Positions 35,162 through 46,838 are shown, counted from the first letter of the stretch. The stretch is 64,000 nucleotides of DNA from Ricordea florida (GCA_949710005.1 OX453274.1:31045940-31109939), one strand, 5' to 3'. Notes: generated from the letters alone by a model not told the origin. Made by a program: numbers and translations.

Positions 35162-36265
35162 CTAATCACAATAAACGCATCCACGCATTTTCTCCTCTTT
35201 CTGCTGAGTTTGGTACGATCGATCGCGTTGATAAGGAGGTTTTTCTTTGTCCCGTGGCCTTTCATGTCTCTCGTATTTGGGGATAGGGTTTCTCTCCGTC
35301 CATTTCCGTAACGCATCCACAAACTTGGGAAAGTCCCACTCTTGCAAACTGTCATCTGTCCGAACCAAATCTCCTCTGATCCCTTCCAGTTTGTCGATTG
35401 ACATCCTGACATACCCGTTTACTTCTCGTAACTTTTCTAAAGACTCCAGGGATTGGACGTTGAACACCAATTTCTCGTAAAAATCGTGTATTCTCGCGGG
35501 GCGTGATCCAGCTATCGTTGGCAAGGCCATTATGTTTTGAACGTAGGCGTTCACAATTTTGCTTTTCTTCCCATACTTGCTTTTTAGGATGGTTTTCGCT
35601 CGCTCGTATCCCTCTGTCGAGAACGGCAAGCCATCGATGAGCGTTCTCACGTTCGGTTCCACGAGCTCCTTGAGGTAAGAAAACTTTGTCACGCCGGCAA
35701 CCTCAGAGCGGTCAATCTCGGCTTCAAATTGGTTCCAAAACCGGGGCCAATCCGTTAACGTTCCACCGAACTTAGTGATTACAAGCTTTGGCAATTTTGC
35801 TGTTTTCACCGGACTAGATGACCCTGACACGTTACTCCTTTTCCCTTCTTCTATCCTTCTTTCGTAATTTAGCTTAAGCTCCAGCTGCGCCTTTTCGAAT
35901 TGTAACTGTTTTTCGCGAGCTTGATCTACGAGTTCCTCTTCACATTTCTTCGCTTCCAAGGTTGTACGGAGATTCACTTCGTTCAGTCGTTTGGTTAAAT
36001 CACTGATCTCCTCGTCAACCGCGGCTTGCTGTTCTTCTATTTCTGAGCTCCAAGCGGCGATGTCCTTGGGTGTCTCGCCGTTCACAAACTTGGCTTGCTC
36101 AATCTGTAATTTCTGGTCTTCTACTGTTTTCATGATCGTCCGAAGTGCATCGCGATGCCGTTCGATACCTTCTGCGTTACCTTTCTCGACAATCGGTTTG
36201 GTTTTTGTTCTCCTGAAGTTCAAAAACTGTAGCTGCGCGTTCAAATCTGCAATTAACTTCTCCAT
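35162..36265 (-). CDS. gag: BEL/Pao Gag, ending at an amber codon inside a zinc knuckle
   Basis: 367 codons. The N-terminal 150 residues are charged and coiled-coil-like (KKCEEELVDQAREKQLQFEK). The middle (about 155-320) fits the Gag-like domain common in Pao elements (KLVITKFGGTLTDWPRFWNQ, AKTILKSKYGKKSKIVNAYV). The frame ends CVYCD-TAG, and the next codons, in the same frame, read PDHRSADC, so a CX2CX4HX4C knuckle is split by the stop. BEL elements usually make one Gag-Pol polyprotein. The stop is therefore either a single C-to-T mutation (CAG to TAG) or a readthrough site. Confidence 0.88.
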   Translation of the reverse strand: MEKLIADLNAQLQFLNFRRTKTKPIVEKGNAEGIERHRDALRTIMKTVEDQKLQIEQAKFVNGETPKDIAAWSSEIEEQQAAVDEEISDLTKRLNEVNLRTTLEAKKCEEELVDQAREKQLQFEKAQLELKLNYERRIEEGKRSNVSGSSSPVKTAKLPKLVITKFGGTLTDWPRFWNQFEAEIDRSEVAGVTKFSYLKELVEPNVRTLIDGLPFSTEGYERAKTILKSKYGKKSKIVNAYVQNIMALPTIAGSRPARIHDFYEKLVFNVQSLESLEKLREVNGYVRMSIDKLEGIRGDLVRTDDSLQEWDFPKFVDALRKWTERNPIPKYERHERPRDKEKPPYQRDRSYQTQQKEEKMRGCVYCD

Positions 36266-36298
36266 TCTTGAGCATTACGCTGTTTTCTCACGATCACT

Positions 36299-36316
36299 GT
36301 CCCGTCGGAGGTGCCA
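36299..36316 (-). promoter_or_regulatory. Primer-binding site, tRNA-Arg-like
   Basis: On the - strand TGGCACCTCCGACGGGAC starts 5 bases after the 5' LTR. Its complement ends in GGTGCCA and looks like the 3' end of an arginine tRNA with a G1-U72 pair. The tRNA identity is inferred from general tRNA knowledge. Confidence 0.7.
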
Positions 36317-36321
36317 CTTTG

Positions 36322-36691
36322 TGTTGGGAATTATTCAATTGCTGCCAACACAACTGATGAATCTCGGTATTCCAATAAATCTCTCGCTCGCTAGACGCAT
36401 AAAACCACACGATATTGTTTTCTTCAGATTTTTGTATTCCTTCTACGACATCACAAGGCTTCACTCACTCACAAACACGCGTTACTCTTTGATTACAATA
36501 AAAGCTTTCACGGACTGTAATAAGCCTACTCCCATTGGTTGTACGCGATTTTCTATTTCCGATCCCTGTCACTTAAAGTTAATTGACTGATGTTCAATTA
36601 CACAGAAATGAAATCGCTTCCGGTCTGCGGTTACAATTAAATCATCAAGATAAAACAGAAACAAATTACGTAAATGGCGCTAATTCCAACA
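36322..36691 (-). repeat. 5' LTR of the BEL element
   Basis: 370 bp identical by eye to 30597-30966. It should hold the element promoter on the - strand. Confidence 0.95.
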
Positions 36692-37820
36692 ACAGCGTAT
36701 TCAACTTGAAATGATGCAATATTAATCCAGTTTTCCTCTTCTCGGTTCTGTGGCAACGTTTAACTCTATTTCCTTAGGGCTTAAATAGACAGAATCTTAA
36801 TTTATTCTGTAATTAAATTTATTCTGCATTTAGACATTTGTTTACATAAATAGCTAATATGATCTTTCCAAGTAAGATGCAAAAAAAGAAATCAGATTTT
36901 CCGGGACCTCTATGAAGCACCAACAAAAACAATTTAACTAAAAAATGATTATAATTGACCAATCAAGATGAGGCTATTAAAAGACAAGTAGATCCAGTCT
37001 ATTTCCAACCATCCAGCAAGATGGCGAACGAAGAGTTGAAAAGTTTGCATTGACTGATATGTTTTAATGGCGCTTTAAATGTTCGCGCAATTGCAATGGG
37101 GCTCAACTGGCTTGCCCAAAATGACTTAAATGCCTAACTTTCAAAACGCCAGGGAAGGAAGGAAATTCATGGATCACGATATGAAACGTTGTGAATAAAA
37201 CTTAGAACATATGTTCTTGAGGTATCCCTCGAAACCTATGCAACATTTGTGTCGTGATGGCTGCAAAAGCTCAAAGTAATGTAACCGTTTAGTTAGACTT
37301 ACGCCAATTTCCAAGGGAAAGTACGGCGACTGAAGGTATGTTTTACGCTATTTTTACTTTGCCTTGGGAAGCTCAAATTTTAAAAATAGAACATCGTTTA
37401 TCCCCAAGCTTTTAACGTAAATAGTTCGTCTTCAATATCCCAGCGAAACCTTATGAAAACTGTTGTTGTAGCTCATAAACGTTTACTTAAGATTTTTAAG
37501 TTCATACATGCGTCTCTAAAATTCTGCTTTTCTCCCGAGTTGTTATTTTCTTAGTCTTTCTCTCTTCTGCGCGTGCGTGAAATTGATTTTTGGCCATGTT
37601 AAAACTGGAAACTCTGATCTGATTTCTTCTGTTTGATATCCTTTACGTCAGAACAAACCTCCGACAAAGTCGCTGGTAAAAACCAGCTTTTAGCCCCATG
37701 ACAACATGCATTTTTCTTGTATCAACCTAACTGGCACTTGCTTAAATGGCAAGACATTTTCCACACTACAACTTTTACTGCGTTTGCCCAAGAACTTTAT
37801 AGACACAAAGAAACGTAAGG
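36692..37820. other. No recognisable feature
   Basis: Unique AT-rich sequence between two elements. Only short frames. Confidence 0.4.
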
Positions 37821-37839
37821 GCCCCCTTACCAAAGCTGT

Positions 37840-37995
37840 TGATATGGGACATATATGGTCCAAATATGGACATGGTATGGGACAACATATGGCTAATGTA
37901 TGAGCATTGTATGGCTTTTATATGGGATGTTAGCTCCCATATCAAACCCATAAATAGTGACTAGTGCCAACCAAGTGCATTCTATTGTCTTTCAC

Positions 37996-38033
<38 letters not shown>

Positions 38034-38115
38034 TCCCATAGGATCTGGTATGGGAATGGTATGGGTCAGTCCCATAGTGATACCATATGATGGCTGCACA
38101 TTCTCTATGGGATTG

Positions 38116-38154
<39 letters not shown>

Positions 38155-38300
38155 CCATTAGGGGAATGGTATGCAACAATCCCATACCGTTCCCATAATG
38201 ACCCTGGTCCATCCTCTATGGGATTGCTATGGGATTTTGTAAAGTTCCATATCATTCCCGTAGCATTCAGCAAAGCAGACATCTAATATGGGAACACTAT
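37840..38300. repeat. Left subterminal TATGGGA/CCCATA repeats
   Basis: Dense short words such as gatatgggac, ccatttcccat-like and gggattgctacgtatttcgt (twice). The latter is part of a roughly 120-bp unit, cgtaaagttccat, repeated three times between 38010 and 38260. Confidence 0.75.
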
Positions 38301-39515
38301 GGGGTCCTTTGACTTCAGCCTCATATCTTTACCATATGATTCAGAAATTACTCATGGGACTGCGAGGTAAAGAAATGTTAAAGGTATGTAATGGTGACAA
38401 CATCATATTCATCCATTGAAACAATATCTTTAATTGCATCTAAAATGTCTTGCAAAAAAAAATAATAAACAACCAAGAATCTTATATTTCTTCACGGTCA
38501 ACACTATGAAACTGTTATATTTCCTCTTACTCAACACTATGTTTTCGGGCAACACTACATGATCAACTGTGTTTTCTTTTTTTCTTCAGGCAATACAACT
38601 TAACTGACCAACACTGTCAAACTGTTACTCTTCTTTTTGATCGACACTATAATACAGTTACTGTTATTTTCGGCCAAGACTATTTTCTATTTGGTCAACA
38701 TAATGAAATTGGTAAACTTTTCTTTTCAGTCAATACTGAAATGTTACATTTCTTCTATTTCTTCTCGGTCAACAACTGAATGAGTCTCTCTTCAAGTTAA
38801 ACAGTCTTACAGTAATTATAAAAAGTGTTCATCCTGTTCATTGTTCTCGTACTCTCTGGGGTCTTCTAGCTTCCACGCATTTCATATTTATCTTCTGTGT
38901 GATGCGGCTGTGTTGAGGAGAGTCCTTAGAAAACTTTGAACAGACTTTACCTAAAAAAAATTAAGTTAGTATTAAGTCATATTTACATGTAAAACAATGA
39001 ATACCCAAACTTATATGTGGAATGTTGTCTTACCAAGAAACAAAAATTGCTTGATTGGAAGTAGTCATTTGTAAGGGGTCTGCTGTGTTGTGTTTGCTTG
39101 ATTTATAAAATTAATAACTTAATTGACAGTTCAGTGACATCTTCATTTTTCATTTACTGGTGTCTTATCTCTACTGTTGCCAAGAATAAAATCTTTACTA
39201 CTTTGATATTCTATAGATCACTTTTATACATTTTTTGTGGAAGTTTCAATCCAGGTTAATTGTAGTGGGCTGCAATGGAAACTACTGGGATTCTAGTAAT
39301 TTGTGTCTCAATAAAGTTCTTTCTGCTTCAATCCTTGTCATAATTATTGCATGCAAGTTTGTATTAAATTGCTTATTTTTTAAGGACAACAATGCCTTAA
39401 AAAAAAAACAGTCAATTCAAGTTCTAATAATTTATTTATAGAGAGTTAGAGATTCCTATGACTGCAAGTTATGCACTTATTTCTGAATAAAATAATTCAG
39501 TGTTGCACTACTTAC

Positions 39516-39735
39516 CAATAAGGGCATCAATGATGATGGGGGTCAATGGAATGTGTGCATCACCGTTTTTGCCTTTTCTGTCATTTCCCCTTGTACTTGA
39601 GATTGCAAGGGTTTCTTTAGTAAAGAATATGTCCACAGCAGAGTTGACACATCCGGACCAGGACATAAACGCTGAACAGTAGGCCCGTTGGTGAGGGTAC
39701 CAGAAGACACCTGATCCCTCCATGATTTCTACCAT
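39516..39735 (-). CDS. Internal exon resembling a BEN domain
   Basis: Bounded on the - strand by a strong acceptor (tttatttacag) and donor (G|GTAAG). It encodes about 73 residues, including AVDIFFTKETLAISSTRG and KNGDAHIPLTPIIIDALIG. The order hydrophobic-LF/FF-T-E-L, S-x-x-x-G, then a basic patch and a final L-x-x-I-I-D-A-L helix fits BEN domains, which bind DNA or mediate protein contacts. Neighbouring exons were not found. It may be an accessory gene of the surrounding element. Assignment by pattern only. Confidence 0.4.
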
Positions 39736-40664
39736 CTGTAAATAAAAAAGAAAGAAGTTATATTTTAGTCTGTTTGTGACATCTACATGTTTATTGTTGG
39801 TTGTTTGCACTGAAACAGCTTACCCTACTAACTAAAGGTATCTCAAGGTGTTTCCAAAAAGAATACAAGTAAAATCAAGTTATGAATGTTAACAATGAAA
39901 TTTTCTATTCAAGACGGCAAATCCATTCTAACTTTGGCTCAAATTTCCCTTCCAAGTTGAGTTTAGTTTCTGTTGTTACTCTCTAGCTAGAGACATTACT
40001 TAAATATGTTTCAGAGAAATTTAGGCAACTGGTATGTTTAGAGTGAGTAAAGGTTGTCTTGTCTTTTCTTTGTCTCCAAATGTTTGACATGCATGGTCTA
40101 TAAACGTGCAAGAGTACGACTGAATCCTTTTGAATAAACTTGATAGTTTGGCAAAAATTATAAACAACTAAGGTGCATGTACTTATGGCCTTAACATAGT
40201 AAACTGGCATACTTTTTGGATTACAATCTTTAATGCATTGAAACGAGCTCTTGAATCGACTGATCAGTGAAGAGTTCTTTTCACTGATCTGCATGTGACA
40301 ACATGCATGCTTGTCGATCACTTTGTGCTTTCATAAACCCGATTCACTTGAGTTGCTTACCTTCTCTTAGACGTGCTGGAGCACTTCTTTTCCTTGAATT
40401 TCTTTCCATCTTTTCTTGCAGTGCAAATAGGCAAACAAACCTTAAAACTCGCTATGTATGCGTAACAAACTCTTTGAAGAAAGGCTTGCTGAAATGTGTG
40501 AAAAAATTGAAAAAGACGCGCATTTCAGCGTGGGTTTGAAGAGCTCGTGCTATTGGTCAATTTAAGACCACGTGTTCTTTTGTTGAATCCGAAAGTCCAC
40601 TACGCACGCGCACTTGAATAACAACACGTGTGAGGGACCGGGAACTAGACTTCAAGTCAACAAA

Positions 40665-41186
40665 CATGGCCGACAACGGCGAGAAGGTTGCACGAAAACA
40701 AAGAGGTTGCTACCGAGAATACATGCGTCATTCTAAGCCATACAAATTTCGAGCGGCAAGAAGACGAAAAGGCAACCTCAATAAAGCGAAACAATCAACT
40801 GGTACACGAAAAACAAATGCGATGTTGAAGAAATGATTCACGACACGCCACACGCACAGCCTCTTTGTACTGGCGATGCTACTGAACTATTTCTAGCAGA
40901 AACAAACAGCATGATTCCTGGTGAAGCCTGCAGGTATTTGCAAGTGCAAGACATGGAAGATTCAAGTACATTTGGATTGGAAGACGAAGATAATTCGAGG
41001 ATAAGCGGAGACGAATTTGAACTGTTAGATTCCGCGGATACCAACAGTTTTGAACAATTTGTCAAAGACGGGGATGCTTGCTCGGACATTTTCAGTGACT
41101 GTGAGAACCCTGATGAAATAGACTCCGAAAACATTCCAGAACAGTGTGAAGCAGAATCAGATGACATGATTTATTCCGGAGCTCCA

Positions 41187-41224
<38 letters not shown>

Positions 41225-41306
41225 CGTGTTAAAGCACAAGCTTACATGTGAAGCATTCAATGATTTGCTTGCAGTAATAGAGGCTCACTGGACTTGCGAA
41301 CTGTAA
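40665..41306 (+). pseudogene. N-terminal exon of a CACTA-type transposase, frameshifted
   Basis: Begins ATGGCCGACAACGGC with a basic segment (YREYMRHSKPYKFRAARRRK) that stops at 40836. The overlapping next frame (ATG at 40833) continues with a very acidic stretch and then IYSGAPITSSSSVVLLLSFV, KHKLTCEAFNDLLAVIEAHW, ending at 41306. The motif (Y)xGAP(I/L)T followed by a hydrophobic helix and a leucine-rich L-x-x-L-x-x-L-I segment is typical of the N-terminus of EnSpm/CACTA-like transposases in animals. The catalytic part is absent. Either a one-base shift joins the frames or a short intron does. Confidence 0.5.
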
Positions 41307-41959
41307 TTTATTAAACTAACTTATTCTTTCTTGATTTTTTGTGACACTTGTTTTTCACGCCACTTAAACTTCGCAGTATTATAAAATCGCCAAATTCGCA
41401 AAGTTAAGGCATTGCAAAAATTTCATGTAATAAGGAACATGTAGCTTGTTATTTTGCTACTTACAGTCTGCAAAGATTTCATTCAATAAAATAAAGCCTT
41501 GAATCTTTGCTACCAAACTTAATTTTTCAAACACGAAAAACTTTTTTGAAAAAAGGCCTTCAGTTCATAGTGATAATTAGAAGGATCTAATATTCAACAA
41601 AATATAATGTAGTATCTGCATGTTGATATTGTTATAAGTTTCATAAAACTTGAGTTAACACTTGAATTATGGCATGTAACACATAATGACAGTGAGTAGG
41701 TGAACAGAAACTCAAATGAATGAAATTTTCATCTATTTTTATTAGGGAAGCATGTCAGAGTGTTGCTTTTCAAATTAATCTCTCATGTAAAATATTCTTA
41801 GACTTGTTAGTTATGGTCATTTCATGTAAAAAAAAAATTGTAGTCTGTCAGAATAATGAATGCTTTTTGCTCTCTGTTTACAAAAGGGACATATTGTCTC
41901 AGTGCAATTAATAAAATTTGTCAATTATGCAATGTGTGGACATGTCTTTTCTCATTGTC

Positions 41960-42420
41960 ATTATGACCATAGAGATATCCCATAGATTTCCCATAGAACT
42001 ATTGTCATGGGAAATCTATGGCAAACCAGAGCTGGAAGGGTTGAGATACGGAGAGTGAATGTCCCATAGAGATCCCATAAAGTTTTCACAGTGTGAAATC
42101 TATGGGGCACTTTGAACATCTGTCAGCTGGTATGGGTAATCTATGGTATACTCTACAGAATGAATGTCCCATATCAATGCCATAGGTAAGGACAGTTGTG
42201 GGAATTCTTATTGGTATGGGATGTGTATGGGAACCTTATTCCCATAGTTTTCCCATAAAATAGGAAGCCTCAAATTTTCTTCCCATGCATTTCCCATAGT
42301 TAAAAATTTGGTAAAATTTGGCCCCATACCAGTTCCATATACCCATGTTACCTTCCCATACCATTCCCATCTATGGGTCAGATATGGCCCAAACAGTCCC
42401 ATACCATTCCCATACTTTTG
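41960..42420. repeat. Right subterminal CCCATA repeats
   Basis: Recurrent tcccatagatttcccata and tatgggaatggtatggg-like words in inverted orientation to those at the left end. Confidence 0.75.
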
Positions 42421-42434
42421 CTTTGGTAAGGGGG

Positions 42435-43135
42435 ACGACATTTACAGTGCTTTACACCAAAATAAATGATGTGTAGTAAATTTCAGCCAGCCTGTTCAGT
42501 AGCTTATTGCAGATTGCCAAAGAATACTCATTGAAAGAGGATATTTTTATTGCAATACATCGTTTGATGTAAGGATAAAAACATCTAGATCAAAATGTAT
42601 AGTAAAACAGACAAAAATACAACGCAATACTATTTGGTGCCTTTACAAACAATAGTCATACTGCACTGTCTTAACCACAAATGGAAAATGAGAAGCACAC
42701 TGTAGAATAAAATAAATAGTACAACATTGTAATACTGTTCGATAGCTTCCCAAAGAATGGTTACGCTGCATGGTGTATTCATCCAGCGAATTTCTTAACA
42801 TTCAGACAAAACTACACTTCAGTATTGTTCAGTTGGTTTCCAAGAAATGATCACAAAGCGTGGTTTGATTCAGATTTGAAAAAGTTTAGAACACAACAGT
42901 ACCACAGAAGAGCATTGGTCAGCCGCTTTCCAAAACTGATGTTATTGTCGCGCTGTCTGCTGTTTATACGCAGATAAAAGTCTTAAAAATCCAGAAACTT
43001 ACATTATGGGGAAACATAGTGTATACAATATACAATGTCCTTCGAGCGAGTAGGTCATGTTATTTTGAGCTCTAGTTCGGTGTAAATTTCTGTTCAATTT
43101 CTATTACTAAAAATTCTAAAGCAAGGCGGAAGAAA
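42435..43135. other. No recognisable feature
   Basis: AT-rich spacer with no repeat or gene that I can support. Confidence 0.4.
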
Positions 43136-43138
43136 ACG

Positions 43139-43850
43139 ATGGATAAACTTAGAAAAGAAGACGAAAGGTTGAGAGTTGATTTACAAGCGACCAAAGATGA
43201 GCTTTGCTTACAAGCTTTCGAAGCTTATAACTGACAGATCGCAAGATGGCGCCTCATCATGTTCACTTTCACCAGGACAACAAAAGTCTGTTGACTTTAT
43301 TAGTAGTCAATATGATGGAATCATGGATCAGCTGCAGTCAATTACAGTCAAATTGAGTGGATAAGACCACAGATGCAACGAATTACGCCTTCCTATTGAT
43401 GAAATGCAGGCTTACAGTTATCAGCATAACATCAAAATATTTGGCTTGCCTACTTTTGCAGAGCGAGAAAACTCAGAGTCGACGACTAAATTATGCATAC
43501 GTTTGTTTCACTCAGTGGGAGTTAAGGATGTTTCTATAGAAGATATCGATATAGGTCATCGCATTCCTGCTCGTAATGCTTGAAGCCCCATAATTTGCAA
43601 GTTTGCTAGGACCAAGTCGTTGTCACGGCTTGGTATTTTCGAACACCTATCTCCACCTAAACAAGCTCTCTTAACCGAGGCAAAAAAGGTTCAACCAGCT
43701 AAGGGTTTTAAATTTTGATGGGCAAAGCAAGGTTCAATATTCCTTAGGATGACAGATAACTCGAGTATTCATAAACTGAACAATTTTCAAGATCTTCAGT
43801 CTTTTGCAAACCGGCGAGGAGTAGACTACAACAATTTAAACAGCTAAGTA
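43139..43850 (+). pseudogene. LINE ORF1 remnant
   Basis: Starts MDKLRKEDERLRVDLQ, then after stops and shifts reads IFGLPTFAERENSESTTKLC, VEDIDIGHRIPA-like (actual: SIEDIDIGHRIPARNA) and ICKFARTKSLSRLG. The pattern I-x-G-L/I-P-x-x-x-x-E followed by D-I-x-x-x-H-R-x-G/P is the RNA-binding domain signature of many LINE ORF1 proteins. It precedes the RT pieces at 44.0-45.3 kb on the same strand. Confidence 0.55.
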
Positions 43851-44009
43851 TATTAGCTCTCATTTTGTTCCTATGGTTAATAGTATTTATGCCATGATTT
43901 GCATATGACAAAAATAAATAGAAATAAGCAACATAAGAAGGTCCGGAATCTTTGAAAGGGTTATGTACAAAAAATGATACATTTTATAAATGTTAAGAAT
44001 ATCTTGTTT

Positions 44010-44552
44010 TCATCTCAGTATGGGTTTAGAGAAGGGTTCTCTACTGAACATGCCATTGTAGATATATAGTTAGTGCAATTCAGTCTAATATGGACAAAAG
44101 TTTATTTACCTGTGGAATTTTCATTGACTTAAGGAAAGCCTTTGATACAGTTACTGGGTAGCCATCAAATTCTTCTAAATAAGTTAAATCAATACGGTTT
44201 TCGTTGAATAATTAATAACTGGTTTGACTCTTTTTTTGTGCAAGAGATTACAAATACTAGAAATTAACAACCAAATATCTGATACAGCTCCAATATCTCA
44301 TGGTGTTCCACAGGGGTCTGTGCTAGGTGCATTGCTGTTCCTTTTGTATATTAATGATATTCATACTTGCTCTGACAAATTTAATTTCTACCTCTTTGCT
44401 GATGATACCAACATACCGTATGCCAACAAGAATCTAAGGTCAGTTGAGGCAACAGTAAATCCAGAGCTTAAAAAGTTGTATCTCTGGCTAGTCTCAAATA
44501 AATTAATACTTAACATATATACATACATATATATATATCCATACATATATAT

Positions 44553-44587
<35 letters not shown>

Positions 44588-44626
44588 TACAACCTCATGT
44601 GAGAAGTTCGCTGTTTCTCCTTCATT

Positions 44627-44718
<92 letters not shown>

Positions 44719-45275
44719 ATGTAACAATTTTGTTGTTTTTCATCCATATCAAAAGTCTCTTGATTACCTTCCCAAACTTAAGATCTTCGATACTGATACA
44801 AATTATTACGTTAATTTAGAAATGAAAAATTATTTTAAATATTTAGGCATTTTGATTGAAAACAATCCCTCATGGAAAAAACACATTGATAATGTAGCTA
44901 CTAAATTAAGTAAAATGGTTGGCTTAATCCGTAAATTGAGGCATTTTGTTCCTCAACATATTTTGCTAAATATTTACCGTGGATTAATTTGCCTTATTTA
45001 TCCTATGGTTTGATAGTTTGGGGACAGGCGTCAAAAACACATTTAACAAAAATCTTACTGCTTCAGAAAAAGGTTCCCCGTTTCATATTTTTCACTAACA
45101 GGAATGTTCATGCCATTTCTCTTTTTATTGACAAAAAATCCTGCCAATTAGCTTTCTCAATTTAAAGTATGTATTGTACCTGATGCACGATATTTATACT
45201 ATTACTGCACCCTCAACAATTGTTAGTTTGTTCTCACTTACATCATCTATTCACACATATAACACAAGATCATCT
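44010..45275 (+). pseudogene. LINE reverse transcriptase, broken by a microsatellite
   Basis: Pieces in order: YGFREGFSTEHAIVDI, a frameshifted motif A (GIFIDLRKAFDTV-like), then the open piece from 44224 with SHGVPQGSVLGALLFLLYIND (motif B) and FYLFADDTNI (catalytic FADD). The frame then falls into 200 bases of CA/TA/TG microsatellite and resumes at about 44725 with MKNYFKYLGILIENNPSWKK and a thumb helix region. Its 3' end matches 1-370. Stops and the microsatellite make it inactive. Confidence 0.8.
44514..44722. repeat. Compound TA/CA/GT/GTAT microsatellite
   Basis: Runs of ATAC, (AC)n, (AT)n and (GTAT)n separated by about 40 unique bases, forming mutually complementary arms (ACAC against GTGT, ATACAT against ATGTAT). 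It interrupts the LINE RT frame. Confidence 0.9.
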
Positions 45276-45282
45276 TCGATCT

Positions 45283-45680
45283 ACCCATCCACTTCATTTA
45301 CATGTGATGAGGGCTTTTGAAGAACGAGGCATACCACAATGGACTCTTTTGTTTTTCATCAGTATGGTAGTCTGAAGTCTAGCAAAAATTTTCAGTTTCG
45401 GTCACTTTGCACCACGGTCATTTCGCTCACAATCACTTTGCTCCATATCAAAGTCACTTCGATCCAGATCATAGTCGCTTTGATTCACATCATATGAAAT
45501 CAGATCGCTCCATGTTTTTTCTACATTTTAAATCACAGGTATGTGTTAGAAAGCTGAAAAGAGATACATCCACCATCACTTTAGACTGTAAGCAGTTTGA
45601 AGTATTAATGTTCGAACTAGAAAAATTACGGACCATTTGGTTGATGTTTTGCATGTATTCCAGTGTTACAATACAATACA
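45283..45680 (+). repeat. Dispersed repeat, copy 2 (also at 2205-2580)
   Basis: Collinear with 2205-2580: tccacttcatttacatgtg, gaagaacgaggcataccaca, the TTTGCACCACGGTCATTT block and AAATCAGATCG. It joins directly to the LINE 3' end on its left. Confidence 0.65.
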
Positions 45681-45726
45681 GTGACAATTTACAAGGAAGT
45701 AATAACAAGATAATTGCAATAATTAA

Positions 45727-46741
45727 AAACTAGCTATTGCAGAAAGTCTTTTAAAAGATGGTTTCTTAAATTGCATTTAAAATTGTTTAAACATTGGCTA
45801 AGTTTAATTTCGGGTGGTAAATTGTTCCATATATTAACAATTCTATAAGAAAATGATAGCTGCCCTGCTTTAGTTTTACATAATGGAATATTTAATTGTT
45901 GCAAACTTCTAGATATGTTACCTCCAGAAATGAGTTTGTTATCCAGATACTCTGGGGCCATGCCTGTCATACATTTAAATGCCATAACTGCATGTCTAAA
46001 ATATAAATTGGTTTTTACTGGGAGCCATCTTAGGCACTTTAGAACTGGAGATACATGATCGTATTTCTTAGTATTGCTTACTATGCGGTCAGCAAAATTT
46101 AACACTCTGCAACTTTCTAATAATCGTAACAGTAGTATTAGACCAAACCGAGGAAAAATAATACAATTTACTAAAAACTAAGGCATTTATAATTGTTATT
46201 CGTAAATCTTTCTTGAAGTTCATGTTTCACACGATATATCTGTCCTAATGCTGACATGCAAGAAGAAACAGTGTTTACAACGTGGTTATTACAGGTTAAG
46301 TTTTTGTTGAAAATCACACCAAGGTCTTTAACAGATTGAGTAGATGCGAGTTATTTACCTATTAAAGCGACAGATGAAAATTGTAGAAGCCTTTCTGTCA
46401 TCTATCTAATTCCATATGTGATTAATTTGGTCTTCTCCAGGTTTATTAACAAACGGTTATCACCAGTCACGAAATCTTAAAAGGTCTTCATTTATAGCAG
46501 AAACGGCGTCCTTGGAATCATGTACACCAAACGACATGTACAATTTAGTATCATCTACATAACAATCCAATGAACAGCTTTCGGGAACAGTTGGTGGATC
46601 AATCAGATAGATGGTAAAAAGCAACGGCCCCAAAATGCTTCCTTGCAGGATTCCACTGGTCAATGTTAACGCATCCGAGAGAGTTGAGTTGATGCATACA
46701 GTGTGGTGTCTTTCAGACAAATAGCAGTAAGATTTCCGCAC
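45727..46741 (-). pseudogene. CR1-like LINE RT fragment, second copy
   Basis: On the - strand: YLSERHHTVCINSTLSDAL and TSGILQGSILGPLLFTIYLI, then CYVDDTKLYMSFGVHD (46460-46741), followed after frame breaks by SNTKKYDHVSPVLKCLRWLP and IVNIWNNLPPEIKLSQCLNN to the 3' end (45734-46105). It is the same family as 28380-30490. Its right edge is interrupted by a partial MITE family A copy at 46727-46754. Confidence 0.8.
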
Positions 46742-46754
46742 AGGTCCCTACTTC
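46727..46754. repeat. MITE family A, one end only
   Basis: gtaagatttccgcacaggtc followed by cctacttc matches the tip of the elements at 8540 and 10388. The rest is missing, and tccctacttc is then repeated once more. Confidence 0.8.
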
Positions 46755-46838
46755 CCTATATCCCTACTTCATTTACATGTGTCGGTTTCTTTTAAAGAAC
46801 GAGGCATATTACAATGGACTCTATTGTTATTCATCAGT

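Larger units (their letters stand above)
30597..36691 (-). mobile_element. BEL/Pao LTR retrotransposon, near full length
   Basis: A 6095-bp element on the - strand: 5' LTR on the right (36322-36691), 3' LTR on the left (30597-30966), a primer-binding site, gag and pol in BEL order (gag, protease, RT, RNase H, integrase), and a purine tract. The LTRs start TGTTGGGAAT and end AATTCCAACA and are identical by eye, which implies a recent insertion or conversion. No 4-6-bp target duplication is seen (flanks agcag and acagc). The single interruption in coding is a TAG between gag and pol. Confidence 0.92.
37822..42434. mobile_element. CACTA/EnSpm-like DNA transposon, decayed or internally deleted
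   Basis: 15-bp inverted ends cccccttaccaaagc (37822-37836) and gctttggtaaggggg (42420-42434). Each end is followed by about 450 bp full of short CCCATA/TATGGG words in both orientations (37840-38300 and 41960-42420), the subterminal repeat style of CACTA elements. Inside are a transposase-like N-terminal exon on + (40665-41306) and a BEN-like exon on - (39516-39735). The catalytic region is missing. The target duplication is not clear. Confidence 0.6.

Noticed and set aside
42208-42441. 77-residue ORF rich in YGNGMG
   Set aside because: Product of the subterminal CCCATA/TATGGG repeats, not a protein gene.
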